Below, piece after piece: positions 25,282-37,900 of a stretch of DNA of 64,000 bases. The DNA is from Hofstenia miamia. Its lineage: Eukaryota > Xenacoelomorpha > Acoela. Positions within the stretch are counted from its first letter, which is position 1, and each line of letters starts with the position of its first letter. The notes beneath the pieces were generated by a model. That model was not told the DNA's origin. It worked only from the letters and a program-made list of their open reading frames with translations, and did not search any database. Both the position numbers and the translations under genes were made by a program. The stretch is taken from positions 1,205,930 to 1,269,929 of the forward strand of contig SCFE01000098.1 of NCBI GenBank assembly GCA_004352715.1, given 5' to 3'.

Positions 25282-25286
<5 letters not shown>
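25015..25286 (-). repeat. Duplicated VPS13 intron plus partial exon, copy A
   Basis: This 272-bp segment repeats 25831-26109. On the minus strand it carries the 3' 57 bp of a VPS13 exon (25228-25284, reading FFSPYWIINKLSRN), its GTATGT donor, the complete following intron, and about 10 bp of the next exon. The exon's 5' part is replaced by a (TA)n tract (25284-25313). The acceptor of the next exon has changed from TAG to TTG. It therefore looks like a non-functional partial duplicate. Confidence 0.85.
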
Positions 25287-25318
<32 letters not shown>

Positions 25319-25805
25319 GTGAATTACGTCCCCCACTCAAAAAAATTTTGTAGATGGTATTATTATGAAACCCAATACATATACGCTTCTTAAGTACTGG
25401 GTGCTAAAATAATAGTAATGTCATCATTTCTTCTAAAATGATATTTTCACAATGATTTAAATTATTTTAATGAAAAAATTTATTAAATTTTTGAACACAA
25501 AAATAAATATATTTTATGTATTTATTCGAATAATTTGTATACAAATATATTTTTTACAGGCCTGAATCAAATACTACATAAGAAGCCGGTCAAGCAAAGG
25601 AGCACTTTAACCTTACGCCCCAATATAAACAAGATAACTGACTAGATTAGCTTATCCAAAAATGACTGTCTTAATTAAAGTTCACGTGGTTGGAATCACT
25701 TCCAAATGGAGAGCGAAATTTATAATTTGCAACTGAAAACTCAATGTACAGATAGAAAAGTTAATAGATGAATAAACATACCTATCATATACAGTTAAAT
25801 TTTAC

Positions 25806-25839
25806 CTTTGGTTTCATGCGCATCCTCTAACAAATCAGT
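25806..25839 (-). CDS. VPS13: VPS13 exon 8 of 8 visible (34-nt microexon)
   Basis: The acceptor TTTTCATAG precedes 25839 and the donor GTAAAA follows 25806, phase 0 in and 1 out. It encodes TDLLEDAHETK. The next exon was not found further left. Support is splice-site quality and phase only. Confidence 0.55.
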
Positions 25840-28370
25840 CTATGAAAATTAAAAATTATAATCCTTATAAAAAAACAGAAAATACAGAATTAAAAGGTTA
25901 AAGAAAACGCAAAGCTGATCCAACATACTCACTGAGAAAACTCTGCTGTGCATACTGTGCTTAAATAAAAGTGATATATAACAAATTGCATTGAAGATAG
26001 ATTATGGTAAACCTATCATACAGAAAAATGATCAAATAAATAGTACATACCATGAGTTGTACATCGCGAGAGAGCTTATTTATAATCCAGTAGGGAGAGA
26101 AGAATGATAAATTTTGGTAGCCACTGTCAAAATCACAGAAAATACCCATCAACTAAATAAAATTGTTGTGTAAATAAAGAACGTCAACAGGAACGCTGTT
26201 CATTCGGAAACAAACTTCTAATCATTTGATGAACATTCTCTCATTCGAATTATTTATGAATAACAACGCTTAAATCATTTTGTAAAAAATGTTGGTAAAC
26301 AAGAACCTAGCTATACCGCATAAGCTGCGCATTAATCTAATATGGGGCTGCAAATGGGTTTACCTGCGCCATGCTGATCGATGCCTGGAATCGCCTTTTT
26401 GCAAAATTTTGAAGCTGAGTGGGTCATATCAGCAAAATCAGAATAATAATTCAAGACTTAGAAATATGTTTAAATAAGACATAAAATACTATATTCAAAA
26501 GTACAAAATGAAGCTTTTTTCAAATTATTATCTAAAACTAGAAGCATTTTACCATTATTTCGTTTGCGTTTCTACCTATATCCAGACATGTCCATGGATC
26601 TGAAATAGATATGGATCTGAAAATGCGATCCATGATCTGGTGGATACTTTGTGGATCTAAATTTTAGCTCAGTAGTAGTGTTTACTTGAGTAATTATAGA
26701 GAATTGCAGGGGAATTGGACGTTAGTATTGATTGTAATACTATCGATATTATATTTGCATATGATATGTTGTACATCTCTCAGGTCATTCATTCTACACA
26801 GCCTTAGAGATAAGCCGAATTCTTGTTGGAAATGGCTACCGATTTCATGCAAGATACTATATGTAGGGTTTAGCAAACCACTGCTAATGAACTCACTAGC
26901 GAGGTCTTCTCCATACTCTTTTTAAAAATAAACCTCCAAGCAAATTGATATAAAAGTACAGCATAGTGTACTAAAAAATAAATGATTTTATTGTTGTTAA
27001 TCTTGCTTTTATCAAAATGTCTGCATTTTACCATCGAAAATACCACAAAATAGGAAAATACCACAGTGTTTTAATTGGCACGGTATACTGCCGCGACCTA
27101 TTCATTTTGATAAATTTTCATTTTGTTCTTGTCTCCTGCAAAAGTACACCTGCTTTTCTTTGACGACTTGTTAGTTGTCTTTTTAATAATCCATGGATGG
27201 GTGGAATGAATCTGGATCCAAAAATCTATCCATGGACAAGTATGTCTATATCTGACAAGTAAATATATTCTTTTACATTTTTGTCAAATGGGTAAACGTG
27301 TAATGTTGACTCAATTTTTACTGACTATGCGTAAACAGAATTTACTTAAAAAACAAGAATTAAATGGCTATTAACGCAAACAAAATTGAAAATTTGTTGG
27401 TAAATTTGTAAAAACAAATTTTCCCTGCAAATTTTTGGAATTTTTAGAAACACTTTCAAACTTTTCATTGCTGTATTTTAGCATGCGCAAAACACTTCAC
27501 ACATGTGGTATTCATTATAAAATTTGCATGGAGACAGGCTTTAAAAAATTCCACTTCAGCAAAAAGGCATTCGTTCTCCAATTCCATATTACTTAACATG
27601 TTCACACCTGGTAGAAGTTATCCGTTCATTCACTAGCATTTTTTTTCCTAAATGGAGTACATCCGTAGAACCAATGATGCGTTCAAATTCAAACATAATT
27701 TCGAAAACTTGTAGATGCTTCCTGCAGTTGAAAAACTTAACGACTGCTTGCAAAAATTAAATTAGAAATTAAATCTAACTAGGTGACTACGAAATCATAT
27801 TTCTATTTAAGTTAAATGAGACATCAAATCATGTACCAAAGACATTGCAACAACAAATAATAAGTGGGCATATATTGCAAAAATAGGTATTCCGACAGTG
27901 ACCCCGTATAGTGACCCGGACAGTGATTCAGACTATTTTAAAGTGAAATATTTCACAAATTGTTTGGAAACTTTGAAAATTAACAAAGGATTTTTGCTCT
28001 GCTCGTTTGCTAGCATGATTTAAAAAGTAGATCGCTGTTAAATAATCTAAAGATAGGTATTAACCCCAAGAAGATCCGATTAAATGTTCAACCTGCGCAT
28101 ATAATAATGAAAACCATTTCTTACTCTAATTGTTTCGCATTAGGTTTCACAATGAATTGACTGATAAGCAAAGACAAATTCTTCACAAAACTTCTAAAAA
28201 GAACTTGGGCAATGACGCGACTTTAAAAATTTTTAAGGAAAAACCTGCTCCTATTTGCATGAAAGAATTAGTAGGGGAAAGTGAGCTACTTAAGGCTGCC
28301 TTCGAACGTATCTAATAAATTTTAGTAAGCCTTTATAAAGATTTCAAAAATAAATTACTATCACATTATA

Positions 28371-28408
<38 letters not shown>

Positions 28409-31122
28409 TATAATGTGATAGTAATTTATTTTTGAAATCTTTATAAAGGCTTACTAAAATTTATTAGATACGTTCGAAGGCAGCCTTAAGTAGCTCACTT
28501 TCCCCTACTAATTCTTTCATGCAAATAGGAGCAGGTTTTTCCTTAAAAATTTTTAAAGTCGCGTCATTGCCCAAGTTCTTTTTAGAAGTTTTGTGAAGAA
28601 TTTGTCTTTGCTTATCAGTCAATTCATTGTGAAACCTANCTAATATTCCAACAGTACAAAAATTCTGAAACGTTTGAGCGCGTGTGCGATAGATTTCATT
28701 GAAAGCACATTGTTTTAATGAAATCTACAGTTATATGAGGGATTGGAATGCCGAAAAGCAGTTCAAATATTCACAGAGTGCCAACATAATGTTTATTTAA
28801 ACATCATTAATGTTGTTGAATTGAATGACTGTAATTACGTGTCGTAGTAGATTCCACAATTGACTGCTTTCTCTGCCGTTATGTTAATCAGCACTTAATA
28901 GAATTCATCATTTGACTCCAATATAACAAGATCGCAAATTAAGACCACTTACACACATGGTAAATCATCCAAAAATATAGTTTATAAATCAAAAAACATT
29001 GAAAAGAATTTTTTTCACATATTACATGAAGATTTCAATATTTTGAAAAAAAAAATACACAAATGATTAAAACTTGAATTCCAAATGTATGCCAAAACCG
29101 GTGACTAATTTATTATCACCCTGTCCGAAATTCAAAAACATGTGATATGTAAAACTTGAAGCTATACGAAGATCTTGGAAATAAAAAATCCAAACAATTG
29201 GATTAAAGCAATAAATCTAATTAGACATTATGTGTGCCAACTTAAAATTTTAAATTGTATTCAGAAAATTACCGTGGACTGTTTACTTCTGTTTGCACCC
29301 TCATGAGACTTAACTATGCTCCAATTAAATTAACTTACGCAATAGTGCGAACAGGTGTTACAGAACATAATTATGCAGTATCATGATAACATTTACACGA
29401 CAATAAACAAAACCCATAAACTAAATTAATTCATTCCACAACGGTTTCTGAACATAACATCGCATTGTAATGCTTAACATTAATAATTTCGCTATTCCTT
29501 CATGATGTATTAATGATCAACCTAACTATTAAAAAATATACAGTTTGTTAAAACAATAACACATTGGTTTTTAGGCCATTTTCTAATTTAAAAATAAATG
29601 ACTACAGATCAAAATTTGGTTGAAAGATTCAATTTAAGTTTGGAATAATTATAAATTGAAGAATTTAATGATTTTTATACAAATGTATAGTTATAGTTAC
29701 AATCTAAAACTCTAAAATATAAGCATACTTTTAATTGCTGATGGTTTAGATGAAAATACATGTATTCCAAAATGCGCAAAATCTTTTTGCGTTTACAATG
29801 TTTAAGAACAGCTCTATGACATATGTAACTTCTTCAATGAATACAGAATATAATCTAGACCAGAATTGTCAGTTTTCCATTAAGACATTAATCTATTCAA
29901 AAAATGTAATGGATAAACCAATTAAATAGTTTTACAGAACAATTCTAATTAAGCACAAAACGGGACAGTTGTCTGACTGCCAATTATCTGATGGAGAAAG
30001 AATTGTGTGCCAGACATTTAGACGAAGACTAGATAAAAGGGAAACATTGAAAGCAACAAAGCAAGGACATTATAAAATTCAATTGTATTTATATTTAAGC
30101 CTTTTTCATGTTTTCTTAAAGATTTCCAACAATATTTTAAGTTGATTTTCCATTTTTTTTCGCAATTCCTTTCATTATATGGTGCAGTTCACAAACAAAG
30201 CCATGTCAGAAAATAGATTGGAAATCTATTATGATTTGGATCTGCTTGTTTAATTATGTGGATGATGTAACATAAATAACTTACAAATGTTTCTGAAGGA
30301 TTATCGGCGTATGCTAAGCTGAAGGAGCTTACAGAAGACTTCCGCTTAACTAAGTGAATAACTCCCTCTAGCTTTCTGCCTTGCTGGTCTAACAGTTGGA
30401 TGAACAACTTTGACATTCCTAAGAAAAGTTAATGAATGTAAAAAATTTTAAGAACTGATGTTAGTAAATAATCAAGACTCTAAATAAATGCTGTTAACTC
30501 ATCTTCGTGCTGTTTTATAAAACAGCATCAAATTTATTACTACCTACAGCTGATCATTCTGCCTCAGCATTACTGAGATAAATCTTAATTATTAGCGCAT
30601 GGATACTCACATTTCATAATTTGCTTTTTTCGGAAACAGAAATTGCCATTTTCGAAGGCTACATTTTACAATCGATCTACAATATAAATTTTACATAGTA
30701 CCCAATATCGTTTTTGTAAGAAAAGACATTATAAAAAGTAATATTTTTTTCCATTTTAACGATAAATATAGTTTATAAAAAATATACCCATGTGAGCTTC
30801 ATACAGAACCGTTTTCTGACCATACTCCAGTTGTTTATCCAATTTTTCATCCCCAATCGAATACTTCAAAGTATATGGAATAAGATTCGTAATTGAAATT
30901 GAAGGCTTTAAGTGAATAGAATAGATTGGTGAGCCTATTTGAAAGCCCTTTACAAATTGATGAACATCGGGGATGAACTCTGCGGTTATCACTAAAGATC
31001 CTCCAGAAACTTTAGGACATGCTATATCTTTAGATTTCACACCAGAACTGCGTATCTCACGCCAATCTAGTCCATCGGAGGATACCAAGTAATCTCCTTG
31101 GACATTTCTAAATTTTTAGGCT

Positions 31123-31158
<36 letters not shown>

Positions 31159-31879
31159 CACGAGGGAAAAAACGACTAAATTCTTATTTCTGATCAATTA
31201 ATTAGTAGCGTTGTTAATGACAAGTAATTCATTTTTCAACTCATATTATGCCACTTAGTGAGATTGAATAAGAATAGAGCTGGAAATGGGCCTTGAAGCA
31301 GGTCCATATCCATATCATAAATTGGATAGCCTACCCAGGACCATATATAATCTTACTTATGTATTTTTGTATATAATATTATAAATACCAAAATGCAATT
31401 AGAATGTATTAGTAAAAAAATGTCCTAACAATACTTTCGGAATAACATCTATTACTACAGTAAATGAAGAATAAATGCACATTGTAACTCACCACTTTCA
31501 ATCTAGATTAACATGGGATAGAATAGTACAGTCAAACTCCCTTACAATTTGGATCAGAATTACTTTTTTAAATCAGAAGCACGGTTATTTTTATTAAACT
31601 GATGAGCCTCATTTCCACAAAATTAAATATTTAAGGGATTTTTTGAGATTTATTAATCTCATTTCAAACAGTTGTAACGATCATTTAAAGTAGGCATGGT
31701 CTTAACATTATTTTAAGCAAGCGCTTCTATATATAACATTCTTTGAGATTACACGAGGCTGATTGTACTAATCTATCTCAAGATACTTCAATAATAACTT
31801 ACAATGTGCATTTGTGCTACAGCAGCTGCAGTTATATACATTAGAAATTTTGGAAAAGTGACCTACATTTTTTAGAGAC

Positions 31880-31924
<45 letters not shown>

Positions 31925-34900
31925 ATGTTGATAGTAATATAGAAGACAATTTCGCAATACAAATAAGATAATTTTGTCGCATATATGCAAAATAACATTA
32001 AAATCTAATGCGTGAGCAATAAAAAATCATTTTTGAATGACAAGACATACACATTTTGAAATTTAGATGTAGGAGCGAGGTATAGTTTACAAGGGTTAGA
32101 GTAGGCAACATCCAATCCCACGAAGTATTGTGAATGCGCATCCACAGTTCCAATAAGTTGATGTCCAGCTGAGCCTAACGAAGGATTCGTTTGCTGATAA
32201 ATTGCGAGTGGAACGGAAAACTCATTTCGTATTGATAGCGGTGAACGGATCTAAAATGATCATAGAATAATAGCTTCTGGTTTAGACTAAATTCAACACC
32301 ATGACGTGCATGGTCGAGTATCTGTTAACAAGTTTTTACTTCCAAGCATAAAGCTCTCATCACAACAAAGCGGTTGGGTTATTTTAGTTGATGAGCTACA
32401 ACCCAAACACGGGTTAAATACTGATAAAAAAGATATTTTATATGAAAACAGTTCAAAGGGTTGAAGAGCATCGGCAGAAGATGTTTCCAAAGAAATAATC
32501 GTAACTCTACATAAAATATCAAAATTTTCTCTCCATTTCAAACGAATCCCTGGGAACTAGCTACTAAAAGTCCTTCAAAAATGTTTGTTGTCATATTTAT
32601 GTAATATAGGACTTACAGAATATAACAATGTTTAGTAGGTAATTGATATTATTTTTTTAGTTTAAAACATCCATTTCTACAATAGAAATAAAAAATATTA
32701 AAAAAACACTTGTCTAAGTTGATCATATCAATACTAGCACTGCAAGGCATTTCATTGGCTTGAAAATTAATGTCATAAGGACCATGTCCTAGAAAATATT
32801 TTAGAAGAATACAAAACAGAAATCTCATTGTAGTGATCTAGAGATTTACGTATATCAATAGTGATTCATAGTTAACAGACATTACTGTTCTGTTAACCAA
32901 ACTTAAACTGTCTGCGTCCATTATGTATTTTCGGTTAATTAAGTGTGGCATAACGCCAATTAGAACATGCAATTCTAGAATTTCTAAATTTCAACAATAT
33001 TTCCCTTTGCTAAAACTTCAACAGCAGAATGCTAAACACCATTAAAACTGAATGCGACACTTAATAAACTGAGAGTAAAGGAAAGATTTATTATATATTT
33101 ATCAACATTTTGAAAAATAATACTTAGAGCATGCTAGCGAAAACAATCAAATTTGAATACTTTAAGCAAAATTGGAAATGTGTACACTTTATTATTAGGG
33201 CAACCACTTTCTAGACCTCAAAAATCTGTTTATAGGCCTAACGATATGGCCTAAAATTTCAATTTCTAGCAGCTAAATCTAGACCTAAAAATCATGAATC
33301 AATTGAAAATTATCCATTTTTACTGTGCCAAATTGTTACTGACGCAACAAATTAAATAATTTTTAAAGTTTTTTTCATCAAAATTTCAGTTGCCTAATAG
33401 CATATTTTTTAGTTTTCTGAATAACTGCTCGACATCTCCACTAGATGGCTGGCATCTTCTCAACAAATTATAATAATATATGCAAAAATCACCACTTCTG
33501 TCATTATAGACTTTATGGTTGCCCTACTTATATAAATATAAAATCTAACAAATCCAAGGCAGGGTCGCCGTATGAATTTTTGCAAAAACATACTAAACGG
33601 CGGGAGCGAAATTTAATTCAAATATATTACCCTCCGATTTCAGAATGAATATATTTGCAATTGGGCTAATGGAGCGACTGCGCACAACGAAAAGCCAGAT
33701 CATATCAGAACTAGCTTGTCTAAATTTAAACATTGTTAATCGTAAACTGCCTAGTGTATATTCATATGGGTACAATCGGTTTTGTCTACATTTTCAAATA
33801 TTTTTTCCAAATTTTTAGAACTTTGGAAATCCTTTGTATGAACACATCTGTAGCTAAGTGACGAAAACTGTTGTGCTAAAAACTACTTTTGCGTCTGATG
33901 TATTTTCTGTTGTTCAATGAAACATCTGATTTTTTAAGATCTTTCAAATTTTTCCCATACCTAATGTTCAAAAAATAAAAGCCAATTAAACACAACATTG
34001 TGTTTTCTATAAATAGATAACCCCGGCACGGTTCGGGGGAAGGGCAAACATCGGCGAGCTTGTTGATTTTTCATACATGAATCAATTTAATCATTGACCG
34101 GCATGTAAACTTGTAGATCATCATAGTAGATATGGAACACGACTTCTCCATCAAAAATATCATTCAATTGAGAGATTAACAATGTGAATATTGTGGGTCC
34201 CAATACCGATGTCTGTGGAACGCCTGATTCCAATGCAATATTTTTTTGCTCAATGTTGACAACAGTAAAAGAATGTCCAGTAAGTTATGATGCAAACCAT
34301 CGGTATACTGTGTGATTTATTCAAAGTCTGAGCTTAAGAATATTAAAAACAATATATATATACATGTATATATATTAACAGCTTCATACGATGCGCTTAG
34401 GTCGAGCATCAACAGCACGAGAGGAAGATTAGTTAGAATATNNNNNNNNNNNNNNNNNNNNNTCCAGTAAGTTATGATTCAAACCATCGGTATACTGTGT
34501 GATTTATTCAAAGTCTGAGCTTAAGAATATTAAAAACAATATATATATACATGTATATATATTAACAGCTTCATACGATGCGCTTAGGTCGAGCATCAAC
34601 AGCACGAGAGGAAGATTAGTTAGAATATCTTTGGTAATTTCTATGAGAGCAGCTTCACTACTATGAGCCCGACAGTCAGCTGATTGGAAACTATTTTTTA
34701 ATGCATTCAATTCAAGACAGTCACTCCGTTCAGAAGCAATTATCTTTTCCAATATCATTGATAACATTGCAAGATTGGTGACGCGACGATAATTTGAGAG
34801 TTTTTATCTAGACCATTCTTTTTCAGGATTAGTGAAACAATATCATACTCGAGGGAAACACACCCGGGGGCAATGAAACAGAAAATTCATCCATAATTTT

Positions 34901-37900
34901 TTAGCAAATGATCCAGTTTGCTTTGGTTATTTGGCTGTTTACTAAGGGAGAGAGCCACATTTTCCATGGAAATATTTATAAATTCATACAATTTGATAGC
35001 AAAAACAGTAGAAGTAGCGATGGTCGATTAACCTGCACGTGCGTTGATACCATGAAGTACATCCTATGATTGATCAGATTTTATCAAAGAAAGATCTTCT
35101 AAATGAATTAGCCAACTCTGTGCAGCAATATTGTCAGGAATAGTGTTCATTAGATTTTCTTATGAGCAAGCTTAGCACCCAAAAAGTTTTCCTGATATCA
35201 CCATTGCATTGAGATGACAAAGTGTTATAATACCTGGATCTAGAAATAAAAAGTAATGAGTTGCACACTTGGCACTGTTGTGCGAATCAGATCCCATTGC
35301 CTTCTGTAGGAAATCAAGAGTGGACAAGTTCAAGTCCACGATGAAAACGTTTATCTCTTAGCAGAGTAGGATTATAATATGAACAGTTAGTACGAATCTG
35401 ATTGTCTTTAGGGGAAGCACCTTATCAAAAAAAAGTAGTTGAATACCATGAAGCATAATTAAACAGCTAATTTATATATAAATCTGTGTAGATACATGGC
35501 CCCAAATGTGTATTGGGGCAGATGCATGTCGGGTTCAGGTGTTCTATATTACAGAAGTCCAGTTTTCTTTTGACATAAGAAGTGTTGCTGTGTGCACCAA
35601 TATCTTTTTCTCATATATGTGTAAATTTTGATACTTCTGAGTTATAGAAATCGTATATGACAAAGTCGTGTTCGCAATCAGACTGCATTGTAAAGTGTAA
35701 ATGAAAGAGGAGATATTTCTCCGTCATGTAGTGTTACCAGATTTTGAATATCTTTAATCGTTTGTGAGTGATGAGGGTTTTGAAGAAACCATCATACATT
35801 GTAAAAATTGGCTGGATTAATTAAACTTGTTGAAGGGGATGTATAGCGTTTCACTTGCCCACTGCGTAACCATGTCATGAATTAATTAGTCTGCAGATGG
35901 GGCATGTAAGTTTTTACTAACGTCAACAATTGAGGGAAAATCGAATTTTAAGTGGTTATTAATTTTGCTGAGTAAAACTTTAAAAACAATTTAATCAATT
36001 TCGTTCATTAATAAAATGGTCGTTATTCATTTCCTGAGAATCTGTCAAGATGAATAAAAATCAATAGTGTAATAAAAATAGACAAACACCAATGTTGCTC
36101 TAAACAGTTTGCGTGCGGATAAAGGCGGCGTAAGTAACTTTTATTAATGCATGCCTATGAACCAACAAGGATGCACGATAGTACTGTATACCATGAAAAT
36201 TTAAATTTTCTTGGTAAAAATTTGACAACGGTATGCAATTTTCGAGGCCGGGGAACAAATAGCCGCATTCTATTAAGAATCGTTTCAGAAAACAAATTTA
36301 TTCGAGAAATTATATTTTCGCGGTTGGCACATTGTCCTTATTAAAACGTAAAAATGTGATGTCGCGAAAAATTTCATGGTATTCAGTAATTCCCGTTAAT
36401 TGCAAAAAATTAATCTTTATTTCTTAATCAATTTTAAAATGAACATTAATTCCGGAATTACACTCAATCAAAATTTTTCCCTTCATCGGGCATTGCCCCA
36501 ACGTTTTCTTTGTCTAAAACTGCGATAATTTAATCAGCAATTTTGGGATGCAGAAGTTGAAAATGACTGACAAAATTGTAAGCCAATGGCAACCTGCTAT
36601 TTTCTTAATTTAGTTTGCAGTTCAAATCGAAAAATATTTTAAGAAGAAATTAGATGAAAACTAAATAAAGAAATGCATCAGGTTCACAAAAAATTCTAAT
36701 ATCTGTATTTAGAATATATTATTACAGAGTAAAATGCAATTTGATTGCTTCAGAACAAACTTTACACAAGTATGAAGATAGTTTATAAACAAGGAAACGG
36801 TTTCTAAACTTTGAAAGTACATGTAATTCTATGGAACTAATTGCGAACTATTTGCCTTATAGCTATAGTTTATGCTTCCCATTAAGTTTTAATGGACTAT
36901 ACATTGTCATCAAAATGTACACAGCATGCATAAAGTAAGAAATTCGAATGAATAACATATTTAAGTGTTCAGACGACATTTCGAATCACGACTTATAGAA
37001 AAAAACTTAGTAATATTGTACCGCAAAAAAGCATGCAACTCAAAATGTCCATTCTAACAAAGCAAAACTTAAGCCTTCCTTTCGATATAATCGTAATACA
37101 AGATTAAAAAATTAATAGGCTTTAGACGCTCGGCATAACTTTCGAACGTTTGATGCACCAACTAACATTCCAATATTTGAACATTTTCAAGGTCATTTTC
37201 TGCAAGTCCATTAATGGATCCGAAACTCAAAAGTGCGAGTCTAGTGCTACGATTAAGTAAATTAATGAACGCAACCGACTGAAACCGAATGCATCGCTGA
37301 TTGAAGTATTGATGCACACTCCCCACTGTTAAATTCCATTTTTAAAATTTGACAAACTTTCACGTCTTACATAAAACAATACCTACCTTTAACTTTGTAA
37401 GCTTATATTTTGAGAAATTCTATAAATACTTAATTGAAATTTGATAGAAGTGCTGTGACAGAGGAATGATAGACTATAAAACAGAAGCAAAGCTTTACAA
37501 AAGATTAAACAACTGATATGATGAACATTTGTGTGACTTATTAGCCTCGTTGATAGTGATGTTTCCTTTACTTTTATTCACCAATTGAAAAAAACTTTCA
37601 TTTAAAGAGGACAATCAAAACAAAAAAGTTGAAATGCGAATGAACGAATATTTCATCACAACTCACGGTTTATAATCAAAGTTTCATTTGTTGTTAAAAT
37701 CGTTGCATATGGAATGAAGCCATGAAATTCAGCTAGGAAATTGTTTGATGTATTTTGCTTTTATCTTTAGCATTTAATTCTTGTAGATATAGATTATAGA
37801 TTGAAAAGGCTGTATTAGCTTTGTTTTATATAATTCAGACCAAAGGTGCAACTTGCAGATTCTTTAACCTTATCTTAACAGGGGGGGGGGTGTAACTCAA

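Noticed and set aside
37880-37895. G run considered as quadruplex or element boundary
   Set aside because: A single homopolymer with no partner runs and no repeat borders.
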